Assembly (NCBI GenBank): GCA_964496975.1
Contig: CAZCBN010000038.1
Location: 1-27,349 of the forward strand
DNA length: 27,349 bases
Reading direction: 5' to 3'
Source of the DNA: CAZCBN01 sp964496975
GTDB lineage: Bacteria > Planctomycetota > Phycisphaerae > Phycisphaerales > UBA1924
The stretch's first letter is position 1, and the number at the start of each line of letters is the position of its first letter. Made by a program: the position numbers and the translations under genes. The notes under the pieces are model-generated. The model was not told where the DNA came from. It ran no database searches and saw nothing but the letters and a program-made list of their open reading frames with translations. Shown here piece after piece: positions 1 to 8,432 of this stretch.

Positions 1-794
1 CTCATCCGCTCGAACACGCCGAGCTCGCTGCCCGGCGAGCAGTTGACGACCCGGAACTTGTGCCGCTCGAAGTGCGGCAGGAGCGCCTCGAACCGCCGCG
101 TCAGCGCGTCGTAGAGGGCGTTCTTGTGGCGGATCGCGGCGGCCTCGCGCGTTTCGGCGAAGGCGTACTTGCGGTCATCGGTCATACGGAAGTCGCAGCC
201 GACGAGGTACACAGTCCGGAACCCCAGGTGGTGCAGCAGGCGAAGGGCCGCGAGCATGACGCTTCGCTTGCGCTTGATGCCCAGGCTGTCGGCGTGCTGG
301 GCCTCGTTGCCCCACGGCACGCTGTCGGCGGTGAGGAACCGCTGGTGGTCGAAGTGGTTCACACGGCGGTAGAACAGGACGCTGGGCATCTGCGCGACGC
401 GGAAGACGCTGTCGCGCATCGTGCCGTCCGCGGCCTGCACACGCAGCTTGCGGCCCCAGTGGCACACCGGCACGAACTTCAGGATGCCGGGGTCCTTCCA
501 GCCCACGTCGATGAACCGCCCGGGGTCATCGACGCCGGTCCACAGCGTCGGGCGGTGCACCGACCAGGAGTTGTTGACGCCCATGGTCACGATGCCGCGG
601 CGCGTGAGCTGCGTGAGGTCGACCTGGTTCAGCGACGGGCCCGAGAGCACGAGGAACGCCAAGCGGCCCTTGTAGAACCCCGCGAGCGAGACGGAGTCGA
701 AGTCGGCGCTGTAGAACCGCAGGCCCGATGGCGACGGCCGGCGGCGCTTGAGGCCTTGCTGCAGGGCCGTGATGTCGGACTGGTTCGATTGCAT
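1..794 (-). CDS. Partial DUF115-like / phage-type glycosyltransferase-like protein
   Basis: This open frame runs off the left edge of the window, leaving 264 visible codons. It starts at an ATG at 792-794. I see a loop-like motif, FLVLSGPSLNQVDL, near residues 47-60, then GVNNSW near residue 72, and later YLVGCDFRMTDDRKYAF near residues 198-214. This pattern (G-P-S-L loop, V-N-x-S-W, L-V-G-x-D-F) resembles DUF115/MptE-like proteins and related glycan-modifying proteins found in phages and mobile elements; that assignment is from remembered family features. The ATG overlaps a possible upstream stop by one base (TGATG), the usual layout for translational coupling, and a GGAG lies about 13 bases upstream. 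It belongs to a minus-strand run that I interpret as the right end of an integrated element. The C-terminus is not seen and the substrate is unknown. Confidence 0.55.
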   Translation of the reverse strand, partial: MQSNQSDITALQQGLKRRRPSPSGLRFYSADFDSVSLAGFYKGRLAFLVLSGPSLNQVDLTQLTRRGIVTMGVNNSWSVHRPTLWTGVDDPGRFIDVGWKDPGILKFVPVCHWGRKLRVQAADGTMRDSVFRVAQMPSVLFYRRVNHFDHQRFLTADSVPWGNEAQHADSLGIKRKRSVMLAALRLLHHLGFRTVYLVGCDFRMTDDRKYAFAETREAAAIRHKNALYDALTRRFEALLPHFERHKFRVVNCSPGSELGVFERM

Positions 795-952
795 CAGCGC
801 GCGGTCTCCGCCGGCGCGAACCGGCCCGAAATGTACCGGGATGTGTTGGGTTCACCCGCCGCCCGCGTTTCGTGCACGCGGATGATGCGGCGCAGCCGCT
901 CGACCCACCACGCAATCGGCTGATCGATCGGGTGTAGACCCTCGCCGTTCAG
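794..952 (-). CDS. Possible short ORF coupled to the next gene (start unclear)
   Basis: This is an open frame of about 52 codons ending in TGA, whose last base is the A of the next gene's ATG. It would encode a basic peptide containing PIAWWVERLRRIIRVHE, which could form an amphipathic helix. The frame has no ATG, GTG or TTG near a convincing ribosome site; the only in-frame GTG lies at the VHE segment and would leave about 25 residues. The frame stays open further upstream but there it overlaps the zinc-ribbon gene in another phase, which I take as chance. The one-base stop/start overlap is the only real argument that it is translated. No function can be given. Confidence 0.25.
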   Translation of the reverse strand: MNGEGLHPIDQPIAWWVERLRRIIRVHETRAAGEPNTSRYISGRFAPAETAR

Positions 953-999
953 GGTCGTTCGGCTCGCGTGCGGGCAGATCGACAGTCGGGGCGAGCATG

Positions 1000-1620
1000 T
1001 CAGTAGACGATGCCCGAACACTTCCTGCACCGCACGCCAGCCCGCATGGGGTACAGGTGCGCCCGCCGTAGCTTGCAGCGAGGACACACCAGCCACACCC
1101 GCCAGCCGTACCGGGCGTCCGCGACCACCGCCAGCGCGACCCGCTCGCCGGGGTCGTCGGGCTTGTCCGCCGGCCGCACGTCGATCGCGTAAAGCGTCCG
1201 CAGGTCGGTCCCGTCGGCTTTCGCCCGCCGCCGTAGTTCGTTGGCGTCGATCCGGTTGGGGTAGTCGGCAACGTGCCACCGCTCGCGGGGCCGTCCGGTA
1301 GTGCGTCCGGTCGGCTCGCCCGCCCACGAATAGCGAACCGCTTTCAGCAACGGGTCCAGGTTCGCCCGGTCCAGGTCGATCGCCGCAGAACATTCGGCGA
1401 GCATGGCACGGAAGTTTGTCGCGTCGGGGTCGTCGGCTCGGCGCTCGGCGCACGCCCGCTCGAACCGGGCCACCAGGGCGTCCCGGTCAGATTGGGGTGC
1501 GTCGGCCAGCCACCCGCGACGGATCGCCGTGCGCATCAGGCGACAATCCCCGCGAAAGTGCCGGGGGTCGGCAAACAGGGTGTCAAACTTGGGGCGTGGG
1601 CCCGCAGCCGTCGTGGTCAC
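1000..1620 (-). CDS. Hypothetical protein with C-terminal zinc ribbon
   Basis: The protein has 206 residues and a GTG start at 1618-1620, with a GAAGGG ribosome site about 7 bases upstream, which decides the start. The N-terminal part (residues 10-90) is charged and predicted helical. The C-terminus carries a zinc-ribbon pattern, CPRCKLRRAHLYPMRAG followed by RCRKC, giving two C-x-x-C knuckles separated by about 15 residues, and it ends at GIVY. Such ribbons bind nucleic acid or stabilise a fold; no catalytic motif is visible. It lies 36 bases downstream of the 90-residue ORF and 206 bases upstream of the partial DUF115-like gene, all on the minus strand, so it is probably co-transcribed with them as part of a mobile element. 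I do not recognise a named family. Confidence 0.65.
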   Translation of the reverse strand: MTTTAAGPRPKFDTLFADPRHFRGDCRLMRTAIRRGWLADAPQSDRDALVARFERACAERRADDPDATNFRAMLAECSAAIDLDRANLDPLLKAVRYSWAGEPTGRTTGRPRERWHVADYPNRIDANELRRRAKADGTDLRTLYAIDVRPADKPDDPGERVALAVVADARYGWRVWLVCPRCKLRRAHLYPMRAGVRCRKCSGIVY

Positions 1621-1656
1621 TGTGTTACCCTTCAGTGAGTTGTTCGGGTCGTCGAT

Positions 1657-1929
1657 TCAGGAAACCCCCGCCGGGGGGCTTTGGGGGCCACCGCCCGGGG
1701 TCTTGGGTGGTGCCGCCGCCCGCACCATCGCCGCGATGCCCGCCCGCACAGCCGGGGGCAGGTCGAACCATGCCACAACCACCGCCGCCAACTCGGGATC
1801 GGCGGGGGCTTCGTGAGCCGGACTTGGGTCAGAATCACCAGGAAGTGCGCCGGATTTTGCGCCGCCCGGAAGTGAAACCCCCGAGTTTCCCGAAGGATTT
1901 GTGGGGTGTTCAAGTCCCGGCCTGCCCAT
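1657..1929 (-). CDS. Short ORF starting inside a tRNA remnant
   Basis: This 90-residue frame begins at ATG 1927-1929 and ends with TGA at 1657-1659. Its first seven or so residues (MGRPGLE) are the antisense reading of a tRNA T-arm and acceptor stem on the plus strand, a well-known hallmark of ORFs placed over attachment sites. The middle (NPSGNSGVS, GGAKSGAL) is low in structure. The C-terminal half, DPELAAVVVAWFDLPPAVRAG, looks like a real small helical domain. From memory, similar short proteins occur beside integrated elements in planctomycetes, but I cannot check this. True translation may start further in, at an internal GTG. Function unknown. Confidence 0.45.
   Translation of the reverse strand: MGRPGLEHPTNPSGNSGVSLPGGAKSGALPGDSDPSPAHEAPADPELAAVVVAWFDLPPAVRAGIAAMVRAAAPPKTPGGGPQSPPAGVS
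1908..1928 (+). other. tRNA 3'-end remnant, candidate attachment site (attR-like)
   Basis: The bases G-TTCAAGT-CCCGG-CCTGCCC-A read as the end of a tRNA: the conserved T-loop TTCAAGT closed by G53-C61, the 3' side of the T-stem, a seven-base acceptor 3' strand and discriminator A. The 5' side of the T-stem (gggtg) does not pair properly and nothing upstream forms a D-arm or anticodon arm, so this is a fragment. Tyrosine-integrase elements commonly integrate into tRNA 3' ends, leaving an intact tRNA on one side and such a remnant on the other. With this orientation the element would lie to the left. The intact tRNA should begin GGGCAGG and lie outside the window. Confidence 0.45.
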
Positions 1930-2048
1930 TCTCGGACCTCGCTCGGCTGGCCTCGTCCGACCTCGCCGGCCGCGCGCGGCCCATCGCACGCGCCGCGGCG
2001 ACGCGCGGTTCCGCGGAAAATCGCCTGCGCTAAACGCTTTACTTGCGG

Positions 2049-2054
2049 TACACT
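2049..2054 (+). promoter_or_regulatory. Candidate -10 box for the sugar operon
   Basis: TACACT, preceded by GG, resembles a sigma70-type -10 box. It lies about 155 bases upstream of the GH2 start codon, in otherwise empty sequence following a short AT-richer patch (ctaaacgctttacttg). No good -35 hexamer sits 16-18 bases upstream. The rest of 1930-2209 contains no gene that I can support. Confidence 0.3.
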
Positions 2055-2209
2055 GACGCCCCGATGCTCTGGCGGCGTGGGCCGTCCGGCTCGCGCCCTC
2101 GTGCCCCGGCGTCCGTCGCGCGGGGCGTCGTTGCGGCCCTGCCCGTTGCCTCGGCAGAGCGCCGCGCCCGGGTCCGGCGGACGCGTTTCCTCGGTGGAGT
2201 GACACAGCG

Positions 2210-4477
2210 ATGCAGCAGCGACGGATCAACCGCCCCCTCGTGCGCGTGGCACGTCGCGTGTTCCGCGGCGTGCGCGCCCGCTCGGCCTGTGCGGCGCACT
2301 CGGCCTGCGCGGCCCTGTGGGCCCTGTTCCTGCTCGCGGCGATCGTCGGGCCGGGCCGGGCCGCGCCGGTGGACGGCTCGGGCACCATGGTCGTGCCGCT
2401 GGACGGGGCGTGGGCGTTTGCCATGGACCCGCTGCGGCGGGGCGAGTCCATCGGCTGGGCCGCGCCGGACGACACCTGGACGGGCGAGGCCCCCGCGGTT
2501 GAGACCGGGTGGGACCGCGTGCAGACGCCCCACAACTGGACGCAGGACCCGCGCTACGCGATCGCGCAGCACGCGTGGTACCGCCGCTCGATCGAGGTGC
2601 CGGCGTCGCTGCCCGCGCGGGCGGTGCTGCGCTTCGGCTCGGTGCAGCAGTCGTGCCGGGTGTTTGTGAACGGGGCGCTCGTCGGCGCGCACGAGGGCGG
2701 CTACACGCCCTTTGAGATCGACGTGTCGGAGGCGCTCGTCCGCGGTCGCTACAACCTCGTCGCCTTGGAGGTGTCCAATACCTGGAGCGAGTCGACGCTG
2801 CCGGGGGCGAGGCCCCTGCCGACGCCCTCGGGGCAGATCTACCCCTGGTGGCCCGCGGGCGGGCTGACCGGCGGCGTGAGTCTCATCGGCACCGGGCCCT
2901 ACCTCGCCCGGCACGAGATCACGACCGAGGTTTCTGGCGCCGGCGCCACCCGGCCCTTGAACCACGCGGGGCCGCCCGGCACCGCCCGCGTCTCCGTGCG
3001 TGTGGCGCTGGGCCGGCACGCGCACGCGGCAACGCCCGTGGCCGCGCTGCGGGGCGAGCTGTTCACGTGGCCCGCGGGCGAGGCGCCGATCGCGCGCGTC
3101 GAGGCCCCGGCCGAGGGCCCGATCGTCTTTGAGCTGCCCGTCCGCGAGCCCGCGCTGTGGACGCTGGACCGGCCCACGCTGCACATCAGCCGCGTCACGC
3201 TGCTCGGTGCCGACGGCTCGGTTCTGGGCGTGGACGAGGAGCGGTTCGGCATCCGCACCTTTGAAGTGGTGGGGGAGCAACTGCTTTTGAACGGCCAGCC
3301 CATCCGCCTGCCCGGGGCCAACCGCGCGGCCGACCACCCCTCCGGCGGCACGATGGACACGCCGCGCTCGGTCGAGCAGGACGGCCGCCTGCTGAAGGAA
3401 GCGGGCCTTGTGCTGAGCCGCTTGCAGCACCAGCCCCTCACCCGCGCCATGCTCGACTGGGCCGACGAGAACGGCCTGCTCGTCATTCAAGAGGCCAGCG
3501 CCTGGGGCACGCCCGCGGCCCAGCTCGCGAGCGAGGCCTACCGCGAGGCCCACCGCCGGCAGATGCGCGAGACGGTCGAGATGTCCCGCAACAGCCCGAG
3601 CGTCATCGGCTGGAGCGTGGGCAACGAGTACGACTCGTGGACGCCCGAGGGCGTCGCCTGGACGGCCGACATGAAGCGGTTCATCCGCGAGGAACTGGGC
3701 GACGCCCGCCCCATCGTCTTCGCCTCGCTGGGCCGCGGCGGTCGCGAGGTGAAGACGGCGATCGAGAAGGCGGGCTCGGCCTCGGCGATCGACGCCGCCG
3801 CCAACGCCTTCGCCCACTCCGACATCCTGTGCATGAACTGGTACGGCTCCGCGGAGTCGCTCCCGCCCTTCCTCGACGCGGTGCACGCGGCCTACCCGGG
3901 CAAGCCCTTCATCCTCACCGAGTACGGCACCCGCGCCGACCAGGCCGACCCGGCCCGCCGCGAGGCCCACCTGCTCGCCTACGCGAAGATCGCCGCCGAG
4001 CGGCCCTGGATCGCCGGCCTCTCGTACTGGGCCTTCAACGACTACCGCAGCATGTACCCCGGCAGCCGCGCCGACGGCGTGCGGCCCTGGGGCCTCGTCG
4101 AGTACGACCGCACGCCCCGCGCGCTCTACGGCGTGGCGCGGGCCCGCTTCGCGCCCGTCGCGATGGAGGTTGAGCGCGCGGGCGACACCCTCCGCGTCAC
4201 CGCCCGCGGCGTGGAGGGCCTGCCCTCGCGCGACGTGCGCGGTGTCCGCATCGAGCTGCGCGACGCGGGCCGCGTGCTCGCCGCCAGCGAGCCGTTTGAT
4301 CTCTCGCCCGGCGCTTCGCGGGGTGTCATCTTGGCCGCCCCGCGCTCGGGGCTCACGGACGACGCGGCCCTCGTCGCGGTGGACCCGCGAGGCTTCACGA
4401 TCGCCACGCACCCCGCGGCCCCGGCCGAAGCCGCCGCGGGCGGGGGAAAGGCCGCGAGCGCCGGGGGCACGCCGTGA
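2210..4477 (+). CDS. Exported glycoside hydrolase family 2 protein
   Basis: A 755-residue GH2 (beta-galactosidase/beta-glucuronidase superfamily) protein. A basic N-terminus followed by a hydrophobic stretch (residues 34-50, ending GRAAP) looks like a signal peptide. Residues 60-235 form the sugar-binding jelly-roll domain (TPHNWTQDP, HAWYRRSI, VFVNGALVGAHEGGYTPFE), then an Ig-like domain to about 350, then the TIM barrel. The acid/base is E473 in IGWSVGNEYDSW and the nucleophile is E571 in FILTEYGTRAD, both in place. The usual SHYP and DE segments of GH2 barrels read QHQP and QE here (residues 406-428), so this is a divergent clade and the sugar cannot be named. The start is ATG with GGTGGAG about 10 bases upstream. 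The next gene overlaps by 4 bases and the following one is a symporter, pointing to carbohydrate catabolism. Confidence 0.9.
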   Translation: MQQRRINRPLVRVARRVFRGVRARSACAAHSACAALWALFLLAAIVGPGRAAPVDGSGTMVVPLDGAWAFAMDPLRRGESIGWAAPDDTWTGEAPAVETGWDRVQTPHNWTQDPRYAIAQHAWYRRSIEVPASLPARAVLRFGSVQQSCRVFVNGALVGAHEGGYTPFEIDVSEALVRGRYNLVALEVSNTWSESTLPGARPLPTPSGQIYPWWPAGGLTGGVSLIGTGPYLARHEITTEVSGAGATRPLNHAGPPGTARVSVRVALGRHAHAATPVAALRGELFTWPAGEAPIARVEAPAEGPIVFELPVREPALWTLDRPTLHISRVTLLGADGSVLGVDEERFGIRTFEVVGEQLLLNGQPIRLPGANRAADHPSGGTMDTPRSVEQDGRLLKEAGLVLSRLQHQPLTRAMLDWADENGLLVIQEASAWGTPAAQLASEAYREAHRRQMRETVEMSRNSPSVIGWSVGNEYDSWTPEGVAWTADMKRFIREELGDARPIVFASLGRGGREVKTAIEKAGSASAIDAAANAFAHSDILCMNWYGSAESLPPFLDAVHAAYPGKPFILTEYGTRADQADPARREAHLLAYAKIAAERPWIAGLSYWAFNDYRSMYPGSRADGVRPWGLVEYDRTPRALYGVARARFAPVAMEVERAGDTLRVTARGVEGLPSRDVRGVRIELRDAGRVLAASEPFDLSPGASRGVILAAPRSGLTDDAALVAVDPRGFTIATHPAAPAEAAAGGGKAASAGGTP

Positions 4478-6432
4478 GCATCCTGAACGCCCACGAGACC
4501 CGGCACCACGACGTCGATGTCTGCGTCATCGGCGGCGGCCTGTCGGGCCTGTGCGCCGCCGTCGCCGCGGCGAGGAACGGCGCCCGCGTTGCCCTCGTGC
4601 AAGACCGGCCCGTGCTGGGCGGCAACGCGTCGAGCGAGGTCCGCATGTGGATCTGCGGCGCCCGCGGCTCGGCCAACAAAGAAACGGGCCTGCTGGAAGA
4701 GCTGCAGCTCGACAACCTCCGCCGGAACCCCGCGGGCAACTACGCCACGTGGGACAGCGTGCTCTGGGGCTTCGCCGCCTTTCAGCCCAACCTCACGCTC
4801 ATGCTCAACTGCGCCTGCCTGGGCTGCGAGACCGACGCCGCGCCGGACGGCACGCGCCGCATCGCCCGCGTCACCTGCTGGCAGGGCACGACGCAGACGG
4901 TGCACCACATCGGCGCCAAGGTGTTCATCGACTGCTCGGGCGACAGCGTGCTCGCCCCAGCCTCCGGCGCCGCCTTCCGCGTGGGCCGCGAGAGCCGGCA
5001 CGAGTTCCACGAGGACATCGCCCCCGAGACCGCCGACGCCCGCACCATGGGCAACACCGTCCTCATCCAGCTCCGCGAGACGGACGAGGACCACGAGTTC
5101 GTCCCCCCCGCCTGGGCCTACCGCTTTGACTCGCCCGACCAGTTCCCCTGCCGCATGCGGGGCGTGAACGGCGCCAACTTCTGGTGGATCGAGCTGGGCG
5201 GTCTGAACGACACCATCCACGACGCCGAGCGCATCGCCGCCGAGCTGCAGCGCACCGCCTGGGGCGTCTGGGACTACATCAAGAACCGCGCCCCCGAGCG
5301 CGACAAGGCCCGCGCCTGGGCCCTGGAGTGGATCGGCTCCCTCCCCGGCAAGCGAGAGAGCCGCCGCTACCGGGGCCTGCACGTCCTCACCCAGCACGAC
5401 ATCCGCGCCGCCGGACGCTTCGACGACACCATCGCCTACGGCGGCTGGCCCATGGACGACCACCACCCCGCGGGCCTGCTCTTCCCGGGCGACCCCACCG
5501 TCTTCCACGACGCCCCCTCTCCCTACGGCATCCCCCTGCGAAGCCTCATCTCCGCGAACGTCCGCAACCTCATGTTCGCCGGCCGCAACATCTCCGTCAC
5601 CCACGCCGCGCTCAGCTCCACCCGCGTCATGGGCACCTGCTCGCTGCTTGGCCAGGCCGCCGGCACCGCCGCGGCGATCGCCTGCCGCGAGGGCGTGGAG
5701 CCCGCGCAGCTCCTGCCGGCCCGCGTCGCCGAGCTGCAGGCCACGCTGATGGCCGACGATGTCTGGCTCCCCGGCTTCACGCGCGGCTGCGACGCCCTCG
5801 CCCGCGAGGCGTCCTGCCCCGCCGCCGCGAGCCTGCTCTCGGGCATCGACCGCCCCGCCGACACCCGCCCCGCCCCGTGGCAGCAGCCCGCGGGCACGCC
5901 CATCGAGTTCCGCTGGAACGCCCCCGTCCACATCGGCGGCGTGCGCCTCGTCTTTGACAGCAACCTCACCGACCACAAACGCATGCCCTGCCGCTACGGC
6001 CTGCGCGAGCGCGGCCGCCGCGTGCCCGACTCCCTCGTCCGCGCCTACTGCGTGGAGGTGCAAGAGCCCGCCTCGGGCGGCGCACCCGGCCCGTGGCGCA
6101 TCGTCTTCCGCGAGGGCGATAACCACCAGCGGCTGGTCCACGCCCCCGTGCACGCCGAGGCCGTCGCCCTGCGCATCGTGCCCGAGGCGACATGGGGCGC
6201 CGAACGGGGGTCCGACGCCGCCTGCGTGCTCGCCGCCGAGCCCGTGCGCACGCTGCGCGACAAGCGGCCCCCGCCGTCGCCCCGCGTGCCGTGGAGCGAC
6301 GTCGTCGCCGCCGTGCCCGCCGAGCACCTCCGCCCGCCCGACCTCACCCACGCCCACGCCACCGGCGACCCCAACGAGGGCGAGGACGCCCCCGCCCCCA
6401 CCAACGCCCCCCGCCGCGGCCCCACCGCCTGA
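4474..6432 (+). CDS. FAD-dependent oxidoreductase (FAD_oxidored type)
   Basis: A 652-residue flavoprotein. The dinucleotide-binding motif VIGGGLSGLCAAVAA is at about residues 16-30, followed by the family-typical GGNASSEVRMWICGARG near residues 49-65, and FAGRNISVTHAALSSTRVMG near residue 369, the second FAD-contact region. This matches the FAD_oxidored family often found in polysaccharide-utilisation loci. The C-terminal 200 residues (HIGGVRLVFDSNL, then beta-rich sequence) look like a discoidin/carbohydrate-binding-type domain followed by a Pro/Ala-rich tail. The start is GTG inside the GTGA overlap with the GH2 stop, indicating tight coupling. No signal peptide is visible, so it is probably cytoplasmic. 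It would oxidise a sugar or sugar derivative using FAD; the substrate is unknown. Confidence 0.85.
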   Translation: MSILNAHETRHHDVDVCVIGGGLSGLCAAVAAARNGARVALVQDRPVLGGNASSEVRMWICGARGSANKETGLLEELQLDNLRRNPAGNYATWDSVLWGFAAFQPNLTLMLNCACLGCETDAAPDGTRRIARVTCWQGTTQTVHHIGAKVFIDCSGDSVLAPASGAAFRVGRESRHEFHEDIAPETADARTMGNTVLIQLRETDEDHEFVPPAWAYRFDSPDQFPCRMRGVNGANFWWIELGGLNDTIHDAERIAAELQRTAWGVWDYIKNRAPERDKARAWALEWIGSLPGKRESRRYRGLHVLTQHDIRAAGRFDDTIAYGGWPMDDHHPAGLLFPGDPTVFHDAPSPYGIPLRSLISANVRNLMFAGRNISVTHAALSSTRVMGTCSLLGQAAGTAAAIACREGVEPAQLLPARVAELQATLMADDVWLPGFTRGCDALAREASCPAAASLLSGIDRPADTRPAPWQQPAGTPIEFRWNAPVHIGGVRLVFDSNLTDHKRMPCRYGLRERGRRVPDSLVRAYCVEVQEPASGGAPGPWRIVFREGDNHQRLVHAPVHAEAVALRIVPEATWGAERGSDAACVLAAEPVRTLRDKRPPPSPRVPWSDVVAAVPAEHLRPPDLTHAHATGDPNEGEDAPAPTNAPRRGPTA

Positions 6433-6471
6433 GCCCTCCCCGCCCGTTTCCCACCGGAGCGACCGCGCCGC

Positions 6472-8343
6472 ATGCTCGCCATCGATTACATCGTCCTGCT
6501 GCTGTACGTCGCCGGCATCGTCGGCGTGGGCGTCTACTTCGCCACGCAGGTGCGAAACTCCGGCGACATGTTCGCCGCCGGCGGCCGCAGCCCCTGGTGG
6601 GTCTCGGGCCTCAGCGCCTTCATGACCATGTTCAGCGCCGGCACCTTCGTCGTCTGGGGGGGCATCGCCTACCGCTACGGCATGGTCGCCGTCACCATCA
6701 GCCTCTGCTACGGCGTCGCCGCCCTCGCCGTCGGGTGGAGCGTCGCCGGCCTCTGGAAACGCCTGGGCGTCTCCTCCGCCGCCGAGTTCATCGAACGCCG
6801 CTACGGCCGCGGCCTGGTCCAGATCTACACCTGGCTCCAGGGCCTGCTCGTCCTCTTCGCCGGCTCGGGCGTCGCCCTCTTCGCCCTCGCCATCATGATC
6901 GGCGAGCTCGTCCTCCTCCCCGAGTCCGTCGAGGCCGGCCCCCTCGCCTTCCTCCGCGACAACGCCACCGGCGGCCTCAGCGTCCCCTGGTGCATCGGCG
7001 CCATCCTCCTCGTCGTCGTCGCTGTCACCATGACCGGCGGCCTCTGGGCCGTCCTCGTCACCGACGTCCTCCAGTTCATCGTCCTCACCGCCTCCGTCCT
7101 CGTCGTCGTCCCCCTCATCCTCCTCCGCGTCGGCGGCGTCGAAGGCTTCATCGACGCCGCCTCCGCCCTCGTCGTGGACGCCCGCGGCTCCACCATGCTG
7201 AGCCCCGTCTCCGCCGACTACACCTGGTGGTTCATCATGGGCTGGGTCGTCGTGCACTACGCCAAAATCGGCGGCGAGTGGGCCTTCGTCCAGCGCTTCG
7301 CCTGCGTCCCCACGCCGCGGGACGCCCGCCGCAGCGCCTGGGCCTTCGGCGTCATGTACCTCCTGAGCCCCCTCATCTGGATGCTCCCCCCGATGGCCTT
7401 CCGCCTGCTCCACCCCATCCCCGAAGGCGCACCCCTCGACGACGTGAAGGCCTTCGCCAACAGCGCCTACATCAACGCCTGCCGCGAGGTCCTCCCCGCC
7501 GGCATGATCGGCCTCATGCTCGCCGCCATGATCAGCGCCACCGCCAGCACCGCCACCACCCAGCTCAACGTCTACGCCGCCGCCTTCACCAAAGAGTTCT
7601 ACCAGCGCTTCATCGACCCCAGGGCCACCGAGCGCCGCCTCGTCCTCGTCGGCCGCGTCTTCACCGTCCTCCTCGGCGTCGTCATGCTCGCGGGCGCGCT
7701 CACCGTCGCCTTCGCCCGCGGGGGAGATGCCACCGGCTTCATCATCGAGATCACCACCGCCATGACCATCCCCCTCACCCTCCCCACCCTCTGGGGCCTC
7801 TTCAGCCGACGCGTCGGCCTCCGCGGCGCGTGGGCCGCCACCGTCATCGGCGTCGCCGCCTCCGTCATCGCCCGCTTCGGCTTTCAGGGCGACGGCGCCT
7901 GGTTCCGCGGCCTCGCCCCGCTCGAGCCCCTCGTCCGCCTCGCCAACGAGAACACCACCGTCACCGGCTGGGTCGTGGGCCTCGCCGTCCCGCTCGCCGT
8001 GCTGCTCGCCGCGGAGGCCACCGCGCGGGGACGCGCCCCCGGCTTTGACCGCTCACGCGAACTGGCCGCCTCCGCCGCGGGCGACGCCCCCAACCCAGCG
8101 ACCGGCCCCGCGACCGGCCCCGCCCCCGTTTCCCTCGCCCCGGCCTTCATCTCCGGCTGGACAGTCGTCATCCTCGCCCTGCTCTCGGGCGTCATCGCGC
8201 TCTTGCCCACATCCCATGCACGCGCCGACGCCGGCCCGAGCGCCGCCGTCACACTGGGCGTCTTCGCCACGCTGCTGGGCCTCGTCGGCGGCACCATCCT
8301 CCTGAGCGCCGCCTCCGCCAACCGCCGCCGCCGCCCCGCCTGA
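6472..8343 (+). CDS. Sodium:solute symporter (SSS family)
   Basis: A 623-residue polytopic membrane protein with about 14 hydrophobic segments. It starts with IDYIVLLLYVAGIVGVGVYF, followed by the family-typical SGDMFAAGGRSPWWVSGLS and FSAGTFVVWGGIAYRYG, which lie in the first transmembrane helices of SSS transporters. A later segment, LAAMISATASTATTQLNVY, matches the conserved helix near the sodium site. Membership of the solute:sodium symporter family is clear; the substrate is not. The gene starts 39 bases after the oxidoreductase stop on the same strand, so it is the third gene of the sugar operon and probably imports the sugar released by the GH2 enzyme or a related compound. The last 70 residues contain one more hydrophobic pair and a basic tail. 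Confidence 0.9.
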   Translation: MLAIDYIVLLLYVAGIVGVGVYFATQVRNSGDMFAAGGRSPWWVSGLSAFMTMFSAGTFVVWGGIAYRYGMVAVTISLCYGVAALAVGWSVAGLWKRLGVSSAAEFIERRYGRGLVQIYTWLQGLLVLFAGSGVALFALAIMIGELVLLPESVEAGPLAFLRDNATGGLSVPWCIGAILLVVVAVTMTGGLWAVLVTDVLQFIVLTASVLVVVPLILLRVGGVEGFIDAASALVVDARGSTMLSPVSADYTWWFIMGWVVVHYAKIGGEWAFVQRFACVPTPRDARRSAWAFGVMYLLSPLIWMLPPMAFRLLHPIPEGAPLDDVKAFANSAYINACREVLPAGMIGLMLAAMISATASTATTQLNVYAAAFTKEFYQRFIDPRATERRLVLVGRVFTVLLGVVMLAGALTVAFARGGDATGFIIEITTAMTIPLTLPTLWGLFSRRVGLRGAWAATVIGVAASVIARFGFQGDGAWFRGLAPLEPLVRLANENTTVTGWVVGLAVPLAVLLAAEATARGRAPGFDRSRELAASAAGDAPNPATGPATGPAPVSLAPAFISGWTVVILALLSGVIALLPTSHARADAGPSAAVTLGVFATLLGLVGGTILLSAASANRRRRPA

Positions 8344-8432
8344 CGTACACGCCCCGGCCCCGCACCCGCGGCCTGCGCGCGCCCGGGTACCATGCCGCGG
8401 CTCGCCTTCTCCCCAGCGGAACCCCACCCCCG

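Noticed and set aside
794..1453. A 219-codon minus-strand ORF starting at 1453
   Set aside because: Most of it overlaps, in another phase, the zinc-ribbon gene that has a proper ribosome site; only its last 52 or so codons could be separate.
2039..4411. A 790-codon minus-strand frame opposite the GH2 gene
   Set aside because: It is antisense to a clearly recognisable GH2 enzyme and has composition-driven sequence only.
4126..7413. A 1095-codon open frame on the minus strand opposite the oxidoreductase and symporter
   Set aside because: It spans three real plus-strand genes, is a Gly/Asp/Glu/Ala-rich string and has no family features or ribosome site.
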